Shown: positions 1 through 10,700 of the stretch, piece after piece
Layout of the letters: every line of letters starts with the position of its first letter
How positions within the stretch are numbered: the stretch's first letter is position 1
Assembly (NCBI GenBank): GCA_024742755.1
Contig: JANSXW010000010.1
Location: 16,587-80,586, forward strand
DNA length: 64,000 nt
Source of the DNA: a bacterium
GTDB taxonomy: Bacteria; Bacteroidota; Bacteroidia; Chitinophagales; Saprospiraceae
Reading direction: 5' to 3'
The notes under the pieces: generated by a model
Databases searched by the model: none
Told to the model about the DNA's origin: nothing
What the model saw: only the letters and a program-made list of their open reading frames with translations
Translations under genes and position numbers: made by a program

Positions 1-1
1 G

Positions 2-2113
2 CACATCAACCGGTTTGTACTTGACCCCAATAATTACCGCTTTAGGGATAGCCCTGGATACCTGCCTGTCAGTGAGGATAAAGTGGAAGACCCTAAAATA
101 CAGCAACGAACCTTCAATTTGCTCGTCGGTAAAAACCATGAACAAATCTCAGACTTAGTCGACTCTATGAAGGAGAACGGCTTCATTCCGGTTGACCAAA
201 TTCAAGTAAAAGCGCTCTCTTCTGACAATTACCTGGTTCTGGAAGGAAACCGCCGCATTGCTACATTAAAATACCTATACAACGAATTCAAAAAAGGCAA
301 TGATGTCGGCAAATTAACGGAAAAAAGTTTCCGCAGCGTAGAGGTTGTCCTAAACCCGGATGAAGACCTGGCAGGCCACCTGATCGTAATGGGGCTCAAG
401 CACATTAATGGCAACCGCAAGTGGAAAGCCGTAAACCAAGCGCAGCTTATACAGGATTTGATTGTAAACCATGGGAAGTCTGAGGATGAAGTCTGCCGCT
501 CTCTTGGAATTACCAAACAAGCATTACGCCGGGCAAGACGTACGTTGGCTTTTATCAACCGATACAAAGACAGCGACTATGGCGATCAGTTTAGCAGTGG
601 GATGTTCTCCATTTTCGAAGAAGCCATTTCTAAACGCAACATGAAGGAATGGCTACAGTGGAATGATGAATTGCTGATGCCTCAAAATGCCAGCAATGAA
701 GAGCGGTTTTTCTCATGGGTTTCTTATGATGAGGTGAATGAAGGAGAAGGAGAAGATATCCATATTGTCAAAAAAGAACCCATCATTACCAAGTACACAC
801 AGGTACGCGAGCTTAACAACTTTATACTCGACGAAAAGGCCGTGGCTCACATGGAACATAGCCGCAGTATAACGCAAGGGTATTCATTTAGCGAGGCGGT
901 TGCCGAGTCTAAGTTCAAAAATGCCCTAAGTAATCTGCAAAGCAATGCTCAGGCCCTTTTCAATTTTAGTGAATTCATGGGGCAAGGTGACCTGGAAGCT
1001 GTAGCTGCAGTAAGAGATAAGATTACCCGCCTCATTCCTGAAAATGGCAGCCGGGTTAGATATGGTGACGAAATCCGGCCACATTACTTGTTCCGCTTCA
1101 CTGAAAAACACTTTTCGGCCTTATACATTGAACGCTATAATAGGTTATTCGACCTGAAGCTCAAGGCGATCAACCGGGTTAACATCATAGCAGGCATCAA
1201 CAATTCAGGTAAAACCTCCTTGCTGGAAGCTATCTACAGCCTGGCTCAACTGAATAACATCAAGGCCTACCTCGACATCGTCCGTTACAGGGGCAAATTT
1301 TATCAGGGGCTCAATACACAGTGGGTCGCCCGGCACCTTGGCGAGTCCATGAAGGCCAATGGTGTTTTCAACGAACGCCCCGTCTACTGGGAACTCAGGC
1401 AGGAAGAAACAGACGATGACATTGATAAAACACAGTATCTAAGCAGTATTGTTTTGCAAGCTCAGGTGGAGCAGGAAGCGTATGAAAGCACTGCTCACTT
1501 GTTTCAGGAAAAAGACAGTACCCTTTACTACAGAGAAATATTTGCCCTTTGCCGGTCAGCCTTTACAAGTCCGTACCAGCATAATTATCACTTACTTCGA
1601 CTGGCGCATGCACATGCTGTACGGGAAAAAGTGATCGGGGACATTCTGCGTTTCTTACGGGAGAAAGTTGACCCTTTACTACAAGATATAGAATTGGTAG
1701 AAATCGCAGGCGAAAGCCGCTTTTATGTCAGTGCTCAAAATCATCATCAAAGTGTGGATATCACCCAATACGGAGAAGGCGTGCAACGGATTTTTGAGAT
1801 TGCACTGCTTACCGCTTATTGCAGCAACGGGGTGCTCTGTATAGACGAGTTTGAAAGCGCCATTCATAAAGACTTGCTGACCAGCTTCACCATGTTCCTG
1901 CAGGATCTTGCTGAACGTTTTAACGTACAAATATTCCTTTCCACCCACAGCAAAGAGTGTATCGATGCCTTTGTAGAAAACGATTTCAAAAACGACCAGA
2001 TCACAGCCTATGTGCTCCGTGTAGGTGAAGAAGGGCACATAAAGGCCAAATACCTTGAAGGCACCCGCCTGGAGCGCCTCGTTGACAACATGAACATAGA
2101 TATCCGAGTCTGA
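2..2113 (+). CDS. ParB-like N-terminal domain fused to AAA/OLD-like ATPase (5' end outside window)
   Basis: Frame is open from window start upstream of the listed GTG at 83 (HINRFVLDPNNYRFRDSPGYLPVSEDKV...). ParB-like motif VLEGNRRIATLKYL; HTH-like SLGITKQALRRARR; Walker A AGINNSGKTSLLEAI; Walker B GVLCIDEFESAIH; IFLSTHSKE near C-terminus. Confidence 0.8.
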   Translation, partial: HINRFVLDPNNYRFRDSPGYLPVSEDKVEDPKIQQRTFNLLVGKNHEQISDLVDSMKENGFIPVDQIQVKALSSDNYLVLEGNRRIATLKYLYNEFKKGNDVGKLTEKSFRSVEVVLNPDEDLAGHLIVMGLKHINGNRKWKAVNQAQLIQDLIVNHGKSEDEVCRSLGITKQALRRARRTLAFINRYKDSDYGDQFSSGMFSIFEEAISKRNMKEWLQWNDELLMPQNASNEERFFSWVSYDEVNEGEGEDIHIVKKEPIITKYTQVRELNNFILDEKAVAHMEHSRSITQGYSFSEAVAESKFKNALSNLQSNAQALFNFSEFMGQGDLEAVAAVRDKITRLIPENGSRVRYGDEIRPHYLFRFTEKHFSALYIERYNRLFDLKLKAINRVNIIAGINNSGKTSLLEAIYSLAQLNNIKAYLDIVRYRGKFYQGLNTQWVARHLGESMKANGVFNERPVYWELRQEETDDDIDKTQYLSSIVLQAQVEQEAYESTAHLFQEKDSTLYYREIFALCRSAFTSPYQHNYHLLRLAHAHAVREKVIGDILRFLREKVDPLLQDIELVEIAGESRFYVSAQNHHQSVDITQYGEGVQRIFEIALLTAYCSNGVLCIDEFESAIHKDLLTSFTMFLQDLAERFNVQIFLSTHSKECIDAFVENDFKNDQITAYVLRVGEEGHIKAKYLEGTRLERLVDNMNIDIRV

Positions 2114-2994
2114 TGAAATTCATATTTGCATTCTGCGAAGGGCCTCACGACGTTGCTTTTCTTTACAAAATCCTGAAGTCAGAGGGGTACGTCAGCCACA
2201 ACAGAAAACTAGGGGAATATCCTTCTCCAATCAATGACTTTTTGATTAGGGAGGCCATGCACAGTTCGCTCCAAGACGCTAACCTTCAGTCCGCTACCCG
2301 CCGGCTCCTTCCTGCTGAGGTTATGAAAAAGGCAGCCCCGGAACGTATGATATTCTTATATGCCCTTGGGGGAGACAGCAGAAGAACCGAGCGTTTAAGA
2401 ATTCTTCGCTTTCTACAGGATAGCTTTGCCGTTTCCGACCCTGATGCGCTTTTTCCCGGCGAGGAACACACTGCTGCCACTATCTACTTTTTTGATGCTG
2501 ATGATGCTGGCGTACAGGCCCGATATGACCACATTAACCAGGAACTCGCAGAACTAAGTGACGAGCCCGCTCTTCTTTTATCTTCTCAAGCCCAGATTAC
2601 TGACGTTAACGGTATTCAAGTAGGTGGATTTATTTTCTCAGCTAATGAGCAAGAGACCGGGAAGCTGGAAGATACGCTAATCCCGCTGATGCGGCTTGAA
2701 AATGAGGCCATCTTCCAAGCTGCTCAAGCCTTTCTTGATGAGCACTTTAGCGATGACCGCTGCAGAAAGCTCCAATGGAAACCCAATATGGAAACTCAGC
2801 TTATGCAGGAAACCCGCTCCAGCCGCCGCCTGAAGTACGATCGTGACAAGTCCCTTATTGGAGTGGTTGGGCAGCTACAGCAATCTGGTAAAGGAAATAG
2901 TCCTATCATTAGAGACTCTGACTTCATCAACTTACAAAAACTGCAAAACGATGAGGCCTGTCAGGCAATAGCAAGGTTTATCCGGAGCCTATAG
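2113..2994 (+). CDS. TOPRIM-like / DUF3226-type protein, overlapping the upstream ATPase by 1 nt
   Basis: N-terminal FCEGPHDVAFLYKIL, FFDADDAGVQ (DxD), ETGKLEDTL resemble TOPRIM acidic motifs; start overlaps stop of ATPase gene. Confidence 0.6.
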   Translation: MKFIFAFCEGPHDVAFLYKILKSEGYVSHNRKLGEYPSPINDFLIREAMHSSLQDANLQSATRRLLPAEVMKKAAPERMIFLYALGGDSRRTERLRILRFLQDSFAVSDPDALFPGEEHTAATIYFFDADDAGVQARYDHINQELAELSDEPALLLSSQAQITDVNGIQVGGFIFSANEQETGKLEDTLIPLMRLENEAIFQAAQAFLDEHFSDDRCRKLQWKPNMETQLMQETRSSRRLKYDRDKSLIGVVGQLQQSGKGNSPIIRDSDFINLQKLQNDEACQAIARFIRSL

Positions 2995-3024
2995 CCGCTT
3001 TTGCGAAATCGCGAACGGTATGCT

Positions 3025-3294
3025 TTATGCTTTAAGCATGATTAGCTTTCTCCCCAGCACCACCTCCAACCTCACCAGCTCCCGAAGCCGCCAGTCGTAA
3101 GTGCCGCTCAGCCGCAGCCCGAGGCTGGCTTCGCTTATTTCCAGTGCCCGGGCAAGATCGCTCTCGGTCAGGCCGCCCTCCTGCATGAGGGCATAAACGC
3201 GTTGTGAAATGTCCAGATTCAGGCGCACAAAACGCTCGATATGCTCCGGTCCCTGCTCCGCAAAGAAGCTGGGAATATCAGGGTAAGTATCCAT
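3025..3294 (-). CDS. Small XRE-type helix-turn-helix protein (antitoxin-like)
   Basis: HTH-like LTESDLARALEISEASLGLRLSGTYDWRLRELVRLEVVLG. Confidence 0.6.
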   Translation of the reverse strand: MDTYPDIPSFFAEQGPEHIERFVRLNLDISQRVYALMQEGGLTESDLARALEISEASLGLRLSGTYDWRLRELVRLEVVLGRKLIMLKA

Positions 3295-3389
3295 AATCTT
3301 TAGAACAATGGTAATGACCTGGGCAGTTCCGGGATTCGCTACAATTTAGTGCCCCTAAACATCCGACGATTACATTAAGCCCCCAATCT

Positions 3390-4688
3390 TCAATTCAACC
3401 CAACATAATAGTCTCCCAATTGAGGTACAGCACCCAGCCGACCACTTTTGTACGCGTTCAGTACATTGGAGGTATCCCGGACTACTGAGGTGTCAAAATC
3501 TGCCAGGGAATAGAGCTTGGTGGCGCCTGATTCTCTTCTTTCCGTAAACCAGATCGCATCATTCCGGAAAACATCACGATGGTCGAAAAGCTCCCGGAAA
3601 TTGGTCGTTGCCAGCATCTGAGATTTTTGCGCATTGATCAAAAAAGATAGTATAAAGTGTAGGTACAAGTCCGGGTGCAAAGAGGACTCCAACTCATCGA
3701 TTGGAATGATATGACCGTCTTTGAGCAGCAATGCCAACAGGCCGGCAAAGCCATAGTACCGCTTGGTCCCTTCCGATTCCATCCTGAAGGGGAGGCGGAA
3801 CTGTGCTCCACCAACTGTATGCTGCAACTCAACATCAACCGAGGTAATCTTGCCTTTCTCCCTCAATGCTTTGACCTGACTGCTTGCCTTTTCCTTCATT
3901 TGGCTTTCCAGAAATTCGATCAATCCATCCGGAATCGGTACTTCATTGTCCTCTATTAAAATATCTGATACGTTGAAATCTGCTTTCTTCAGAATACTGA
4001 TGACCGTTTCTTTCTCAATTGCTCCGTCCTTCATCCTGGCGGTGACAAAATCGTCCAATTCAGTCTTGGTGTAAACAGTAGGCATCAGGTAGGATTCAAA
4101 CCAGGCTACCGCCTCGCTCAACTCATGAAGTTTGGCATTGATCTTTAGGAAGCCCCCCAGCACTGTGTTATTCCAGAGCGTATTGGACTCCAGCGCTTTC
4201 CGCAGCGCTGTATCCGTTTTGATTTTACTGCCAAAACTGATCTCCGTAAACTGATGCTCCAGGTCCGTTTCCCGCTTGAAGACATTGGCTTTCTTTGGCG
4301 CATAATAATCCAACCGTTCGCTGACGATAGCACTTCGGTTAAACACTACAGCATAGTCGTACCGGACCTCATTATGTATAAAATCGATGCCCAGACGGCT
4401 AGGCTGCTTTTTACTCTCCTCATCAAAAAGGAAGGGAGAAAAATCAAGCTCATCGGTCTTTTTACCTTCAGGTTCTAAAACCAACTTGCGCAAAAAGTGC
4501 AACGCTTTCAGAATCGTCGTTTTACCAGAAGCATTCGCCCCGTAGATCAACCCCAGCTTGAGTAAACGGTACCCGCCTGCGTGTATGACGTAGTGGTCTT
4601 CCAGGTGGTCCGATTTGTCCGCTTCAAAGGTGAGCACCTGCTCTTCCCGGACTGGGCCGAAATTCTGCAAACTGAAATTAATTATCAT
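3390..4688 (-). CDS. AAA15/AAA21-family ATPase (Abi/RloA-like)
   Basis: MIINFSLQNFGPVREEQVLTFEA, Walker A IYGANASGKTTILKAL, Walker B HIIPIDELESSLHPDL, LATTNFRELFD. Confidence 0.75.
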   Translation of the reverse strand: MIINFSLQNFGPVREEQVLTFEADKSDHLEDHYVIHAGGYRLLKLGLIYGANASGKTTILKALHFLRKLVLEPEGKKTDELDFSPFLFDEESKKQPSRLGIDFIHNEVRYDYAVVFNRSAIVSERLDYYAPKKANVFKRETDLEHQFTEISFGSKIKTDTALRKALESNTLWNNTVLGGFLKINAKLHELSEAVAWFESYLMPTVYTKTELDDFVTARMKDGAIEKETVISILKKADFNVSDILIEDNEVPIPDGLIEFLESQMKEKASSQVKALREKGKITSVDVELQHTVGGAQFRLPFRMESEGTKRYYGFAGLLALLLKDGHIIPIDELESSLHPDLYLHFILSFLINAQKSQMLATTNFRELFDHRDVFRNDAIWFTERRESGATKLYSLADFDTSVVRDTSNVLNAYKSGRLGAVPQLGDYYVGLN

Positions 4689-4777
4689 TTTTAAGCTCTA
4701 TTTTGTAACTTGATTACAAATATAGCAACAAAAATGACTAAAAATAGTTTCTGAGTACCTTATCCCCCTAAAAACAG

Positions 4778-4832
4778 AAAACCCGCCAAACATGCGCATT
4801 CCGGCAGGGCCGAAAGAGGCGAGGCGGGTTTT
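4778..4832. terminator. Hairpin with 10-bp outer stem AAAACCCGCC...GGCGGGTTTT
   Basis: AAAACCCGCC at 4778-4787 and GGCGGGTTTT at 4823-4832, in the gap between the PD-(D/E)XK gene and the AAA gene. Confidence 0.5.
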
Positions 4833-4897
4833 GATGTAGTAAAGATGCTTGATTTATCTCTCAATGTCAAGGCGGAGCGGCGATGACATCTTATTTG

Positions 4898-6226
4898 CTA
4901 TTCCTTTTCTGCCATAACTCCTTTTAAAGCATTTAGCGCCTCTTGAAAATACTGCTTTTCATGCTTAAAGAAAGCCGCATTTATGGCATTTGCAAACCGG
5001 TCTCGCAGCGAAACCCCTCCGGCATTTTTCAAATCCAGATGGATTTGGTAGATATGGTAGAATGATTTACCTGCGCCTCCCCCCGGACCTTCCTTTACAA
5101 TCGGATCAGAAGCAGCTAATATCCCCTTTTCTTTGAGTCTGTTTTTCAGCTGATCGCCGTATTGAGTATTTTGGGGAGTGAACAACTCCATATACACCTC
5201 TACTTTCGGACGAAAAACGACATGATCGATATTTACCCAAAACCGGAACCTGGAAGCTACTTCAGGTTCAACACCATCCAATAACTTGCCTCCCGATGGG
5301 CTGAAATAAAAGTGCCTGTATTTATGAGCTTTCCTGGAGCTGGGGGCGTAACCACAGCTCTCCATGGCATCATAGACAGACTTGGAGGCATATTCAAGTA
5401 GCTCCTTGTCTTTCTTTTTCAGGTCTCGTATTTCGTCTTCCTTAGACTGAAAAATCTCAAGAAGATCCTCCCTGACCTTAGTATAATCAGTACTCATATA
5501 AAAAGCATTAATATTAGCAATGTATTCTTTAAGAAAGAGCAGGTGGCGGTCGTCTGATTCCAGAAAGCTGCCGTGCAGGTTTTGCACCACCTCATCGATC
5601 AGTTCCTTGTGCAGGATGCTGACATAACAGCCGTCCGGGGGCGGTTTTGTGGTTACGTCTGCTCCTGAGATGGAGAGTATGATCCCTATTTTCTTTTCCG
5701 CCTGCACATCATTCCAGTACTCCTGCAGGTCATTGTATAGCGGGGCGTAGACCTTATTCTCTATGATGACCGCCCAGCTTGATTGGGATTCTGTGTCCTT
5801 GCCCTCTTCTACCTCAGGCGTGTTATCCTGAATGAGGATATCTATCCGCTTGCCATTTTCAGTGGTTTGCTCCCGCTCTACGGTGTACTCGGCACTTTGT
5901 ATTTCTTCTTTTAGGATGCTAAAGCCCGCTTGTTGCGCTTTCTTGTGCTTGTGTACCTTCTGCAAATTGCCCGGTGCATCAGGACGGTCTAACGCCTTCT
6001 GCAGTATTTTGACATCGGCCCCCAATTTGCGCTCGTACACCTTCAGCAGGCTTTCCAGAAAGAGGGTGGAAAAGCCATGCTCTTCTTCCTTGTCAAAGTA
6101 GAACGCCAGAAAGTTGCTGATCACATTTTCCCAGCGGGGAAAACCCGAAATCTCAATCAGATTTTTCCGCTGTTTGGGCACTTCCGGGAGGTCGTCGAAT
6201 AGCTTGTCCAGCCAGGTTAGGTTCAT
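4898..6226 (-). CDS. PD-(D/E)XK nuclease superfamily protein
   Basis: NGKRIDILIQDN...SWAVIIENKVYAPLYNDLQEYW (D-x(n)-ENK) typical of PDDEXK_4-type proteins. Confidence 0.7.
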   Translation of the reverse strand: MNLTWLDKLFDDLPEVPKQRKNLIEISGFPRWENVISNFLAFYFDKEEEHGFSTLFLESLLKVYERKLGADVKILQKALDRPDAPGNLQKVHKHKKAQQAGFSILKEEIQSAEYTVEREQTTENGKRIDILIQDNTPEVEEGKDTESQSSWAVIIENKVYAPLYNDLQEYWNDVQAEKKIGIILSISGADVTTKPPPDGCYVSILHKELIDEVVQNLHGSFLESDDRHLLFLKEYIANINAFYMSTDYTKVREDLLEIFQSKEDEIRDLKKKDKELLEYASKSVYDAMESCGYAPSSRKAHKYRHFYFSPSGGKLLDGVEPEVASRFRFWVNIDHVVFRPKVEVYMELFTPQNTQYGDQLKNRLKEKGILAASDPIVKEGPGGGAGKSFYHIYQIHLDLKNAGGVSLRDRFANAINAAFFKHEKQYFQEALNALKGVMAEKE

Positions 6227-6262
6227 TGCTTGTCTTCTTATCGTTAATTAACTCCGTTTGGA

Positions 6263-7699
6263 CTACATTGGCTTAAATACGATGCCATTAGCGCCATGCA
6301 GCCAACCACGGTTACTTAATTCAAGTTTGAAAGCAGAATAATCAGACATCTTTGTAAGTGTCAATGTTGCTGACCTGTAACCAGTTTGGAGTTCGACGTA
6401 ATACTCAGTTATTTTAGATCGTAATTCACTTGCCTTTGCAGTCGTCCCCATATCGTTAAATCGAATCGAAGTCCTTCCATCCGGCTGCAAATAAAACCTC
6501 CTGGCATTGAGGAAAATACGAACAGCTGTATCATCATACGTTTTTACTCTGTAGCTACTGTATTCTATATCTAAAGGAGAATCATCTTCCTCCAAATAAT
6601 CGCTATAATTACTTTTTGCTTTTGCAGCAGCCTGCTCTTCCTCAGCTCGAATCCTGGCTTCTTCCTCCTCCTTTATTGCATTGACCATCTGTTCTGTTAA
6701 ATACTCTTCTCCGTCAATCACTACCCCACAAAGCATAACACCCGACACCGCATCACTGGTAGAGGTGATTTCATACATCCCAAGCCCCTTTGCAAACACT
6801 GCTCTGCTTTGAGGATTGAGGTCATCGCTCAAATCCTGAGATAAATACCTGTACTGACAAACCGGAAAATTTGGGGCAACTCGTTTCCCACGGTCGGCAT
6901 ACCTGATGTCCTCAAAGTCTTTTTCGTGTAAATAAGATAACTCTGCTTCTCCTCCAATCAGTGGTAGCGTATGGCTTTCCGGATCGAATACTACCGGCCC
7001 TAGTTCCAGTTTTCCGTCGTACTTCCCGAAGTATACGGTAGCGCCTTTCCTGACAAAACTATTGTACTTGGGAAATCCCTCCGAAATATGGATTTGATTA
7101 TCTCCGTCCTCGCCCAGCAACTCTACCCATAGCTTAATCAGGTTATCATCCTCAGACCTTAATACAAAAACAAGGGCTTTTTCTCCATCATGCTCAAGCG
7201 TAGCCTTGTATTTAATTTCCAGCTTCTTGGGCTCGTATTCCAGTAAATCTTGCGTTCCAGGCTCCACATGGTACATCCAATAGTTGCCTACCTGCAATGG
7301 GAAGTACTCTTCCGATAGATTGACGTAGTACTCCGTGCTGTATGGCCTGATATAATCTTTATGTACATATCCGATCTTTTCGCTCCCCTCCTGCTTTACT
7401 TTTAACCAGTCAGATTGATTGTGCTCGTATTCATTTTTGTCACCTACGACTTTTGCCCCTTTGTAGAGCTTTCCAATCACTGCGTAGTCCTGCCCGGGCC
7501 CTTCCCTAAACCGAAGGTGGGTGGTGTTGACATCCACTATGAAAACTCCCAGTGAATTGTCTCCTTCTCTTGTAGCAGCAGAAGCCTCTCCATGTTCTTT
7601 TGAAGCTTGAGCTCCCGGAGCAGATTCCTGGCAGGAATTCATACTGAAAAGAAACAGGAATAGTGCGCTCCATAGAACAGTTGTGTGTGTAGTTGTCAT
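6263..7699 (-). CDS. Lipoprotein with bacterial SH3-type domain
   Basis: Lipobox-like LFLFSMNSCQES; SH3-like RFREGPGQDYAVIGKLYKGAKVVGDKNEY...DWLKVKQEGSEKIGYVHKDYI. Confidence 0.6.
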   Translation of the reverse strand: MTTTHTTVLWSALFLFLFSMNSCQESAPGAQASKEHGEASAATREGDNSLGVFIVDVNTTHLRFREGPGQDYAVIGKLYKGAKVVGDKNEYEHNQSDWLKVKQEGSEKIGYVHKDYIRPYSTEYYVNLSEEYFPLQVGNYWMYHVEPGTQDLLEYEPKKLEIKYKATLEHDGEKALVFVLRSEDDNLIKLWVELLGEDGDNQIHISEGFPKYNSFVRKGATVYFGKYDGKLELGPVVFDPESHTLPLIGGEAELSYLHEKDFEDIRYADRGKRVAPNFPVCQYRYLSQDLSDDLNPQSRAVFAKGLGMYEITSTSDAVSGVMLCGVVIDGEEYLTEQMVNAIKEEEEARIRAEEEQAAAKAKSNYSDYLEEDDSPLDIEYSSYRVKTYDDTAVRIFLNARRFYLQPDGRTSIRFNDMGTTAKASELRSKITEYYVELQTGYRSATLTLTKMSDYSAFKLELSNRGWLHGANGIVFKPM

Positions 7700-7741
7700 T
7701 TCAAATTATGGTTTGGGGTTAGAAATTTTCTGATTTTACCC

Positions 7742-10700
7742 TCACACCACCACCCCCCAGTCAAACTCCACCCAGTCAAAGCCTTCCACCTTCTTCCGGG
7801 CTTTGGCATCGTTGAGGCTGGTGACGGTGAGGACGGCGCTGCCCATCTTGTTGTAGTTGACCAGCACGCCATCGTCCAGGTCGAGGGGGAGCTTGCGGGC
7901 GGCCAAGGGGTAGAGGATGTCGCGCTCGTACTGCCGCACGTCTTCCAGTATGGCGTCGATCTTGTCGATGTCTTTTTGGGCCTGCGTCTGCTCGCGGGGG
8001 CTGACGTCGGCCTTGAGGGTGATGCTGACCAGAGTGCTGCGCTGTGCTTCCAGCTTGCGGATGAAGTCGCGCACGTAGTCGTTGAGCAGGCGGCTGACCG
8101 TGTCGGGGCGGTAGCGGTGCAGGTACACGAGGGCCTGAAAGTGCTTGCCGGGGGAGCTGAAGAGCCAGTAGATGGGGCGCTTCTTGTAGCGCTGCAGGTG
8201 GTCTTTGTAAAACTCCCGCACAAAGTAGCTGCGGATGTCCCGCCCGAGGGCGTTTTCCACAAACTGCAGGTTGGCTTCAAACTGCTCCGGGCCGAAGGCG
8301 GCTTCCAGAAAGCGGCGGAAGCGCCCGGCCACATCGTCCGGGAAGTAGTCTTCGGCGAGCAGGGGGATGATGCCGTCTTCATCGGGCAGGAAGGTGGCGG
8401 TGCCGGGGCTTGTGCCGGTCTTGTCCCAGTACTCGGGCAGCCCGTCCCCCGCGTTGGCGAGGATGAGCCCTTCTTTGTCGAGGCTGTAGCGCCCCATCAT
8501 GCAGCCTACGGCGTAGCTGAGGAATTGGGCGATGACTTCTTGGTCGTCAAAGACCAGGGCTTCTTGCACAAACTGCTGCCGGGCCGCGCTGCCGACCGGG
8601 CAGTCCTGCCGTTTGGAGAGCTTTGTGGTGGCAGCTTTCAAGGCCTTGCGGTCGAGCTCCTGCTGCAGGATGGTGATGTCTTCCAGGGGGACTTCCGGGC
8701 TGAGCTCTGCCTGCAAGCCGTAGAGGTCGATAAAAATGCGGTTGAGCTCCTCTTCCTGCGCGTGCAATTGCGCAAACTGTGCGCCCCAGTGCGCCTGATA
8801 GGTGGCGTAAGCTTCGGACAGGGTGCTGGCACCGGTGAGCAAAGGGTGGCGCTGAAAGTCCCAGGAGGTTTCGTGGGCGTCCCAGTCGGTATGTGCTATT
8901 GAAATACAATCTGCTGATAAATTGATGCCTATCTCCTCAAATACTTGCTCCTTAACAGGAGTACTAGCAATATGACTAATTTCAAAATTTAAGGTTGGTG
9001 ATATTTTTGAAATCACTCCACTAAAAAAATTTGAATTTACCAATCCTAATAATCCAAGTAAGTTAATTTCCCGTTTCGGATAAGCTCCTGAAGTAGCATC
9101 AATTGGAACAAATCCATTAGGAAAAAGACGACTCGAAAAGCTGCCACTAGTAACCTTATTCCAAGAAATATATTCTTGGAAATAATACTGAGGGCTTCGA
9201 ATCACGGATTTTGGCTTTAAGCCTTTAAGCTCAAAACCATTTTTTTCCCAGTTAATAACATATTCTTGATTACCATACCATTTCCTAAAATCTCCGCCTT
9301 TGTTACAAGGAAACCACTTTTTATTTGATTGCTCCGCATCTTTTATTTCTTTAAGCGAAAAATCTAAACGATCTATTCCAATCTCAGCCCAAAATCTTAA
9401 AAATCTTCCATTATCGCTGGTGGACAGTCCTTTTTTTAGGCTCACATACTTTTCTATACTTTGCTCGGACTGAAATAAGTTGACAACCTCCTCACTCAAC
9501 CAATACCCAATCGGGCTGCCCGGGATTTTTTGGAAGTCTTGCTGCCGGGCGTGGTAAAAACCATAATCCTGATCTAAGAACAGCTTTTCAATTTTATCTA
9601 CAGAGCGTACTTGTACATGTTTCTTAAACAGGCGGCGATAGATACCCGGCATATCATCGGCAGCCCGGTTGACCATTGTGAAAGCTACCGAACCAAAATC
9701 AGAGCCAAAAATACCCCTGCCTAAGTGCAGCAAAGTATCAATTTGCACTTGTTGGAGCATATCCTTTCGGTATTTTTCAAAAGAGGACAGAAACATCCAG
9801 GATGGCAGATTAATCATTCCGATCAGCCCAAATGGTAATACCTGCTCCTGTGCTCGCTGCATGAAACAGACCATCAAATCGTCTTTGGCTTTGGGATAGT
9901 GCTGTTTCACCCATTTAGATAGCTCAGGGTTCATCTTCCCGCCCCCCATATACGGCGGATTATCCACCACACAGTGCATCTGCTCCCCCAGCTCCTGCAA
10001 TTGCTGCAAGGCATTCGCCAGGTGCTGCAATTGGGTGCGCAGGAAGATGTCATTGGTCTGCGCGCGCTCCACCACCACCTGCCGGGCCCGCCTGATTTCG
10101 CCCGCTTCCGCCTGCGGCTGTATAAGTGAGCCGAGGTTGGTAGCCTGCTGCAGGTGCTGCAGGTCGCTGCTTAGGGCTTCAGTGGGTGTGATACCACAGG
10201 CTTCCAAAGCCGCTGCCGTTTCCTCCGTACTCAGCGGCAAATCCTGAAACTGCAGGATGTGGGGGCGGATATTTTTGCGGAAAATCCGGCGGTGGTAAGC
10301 CCGGGCTTTCATCATCAGCGCAAAGCCGGCCAGCTGTGCGGCCCGCTCATCGATCTCAAAGCCGCGCAGGTTGTTTTCCAAAATGAGCTGCGGGATTTCA
10401 CTTTTGTTGTAGCCCTCCTCTTCGTACATGAGGGTGAGCAGCTCGAAGGCATACAGCAGGATGTGCCCGCTCCCGCAGGCCTGATCCAGAAAGTGGATAT
10501 CGGTCACGCTGTCGATGCGCAGGAAGTCGGCCGCCTGCGCCGCCGGGGAGTCGATGTAGTAGCGCATGTGGGCCCGCAACCCGGAGTTGGGGCGGTTCTG
10601 CAGCCACAGCTTACCGAGGGTATTCTGCACCATATACTCCACAATCCACCGGGGCGTAAACAGCTGCGTGGCGGCCGGCAGGTCTTCCGGGGCCACCCGC

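Noticed and set aside
7685-8902. 405-aa + strand ORF opposite pglX
   Set aside because: Antisense shadow of a well-supported PglX coding region in GC-rich sequence; low-complexity V/G/A/L-rich product.
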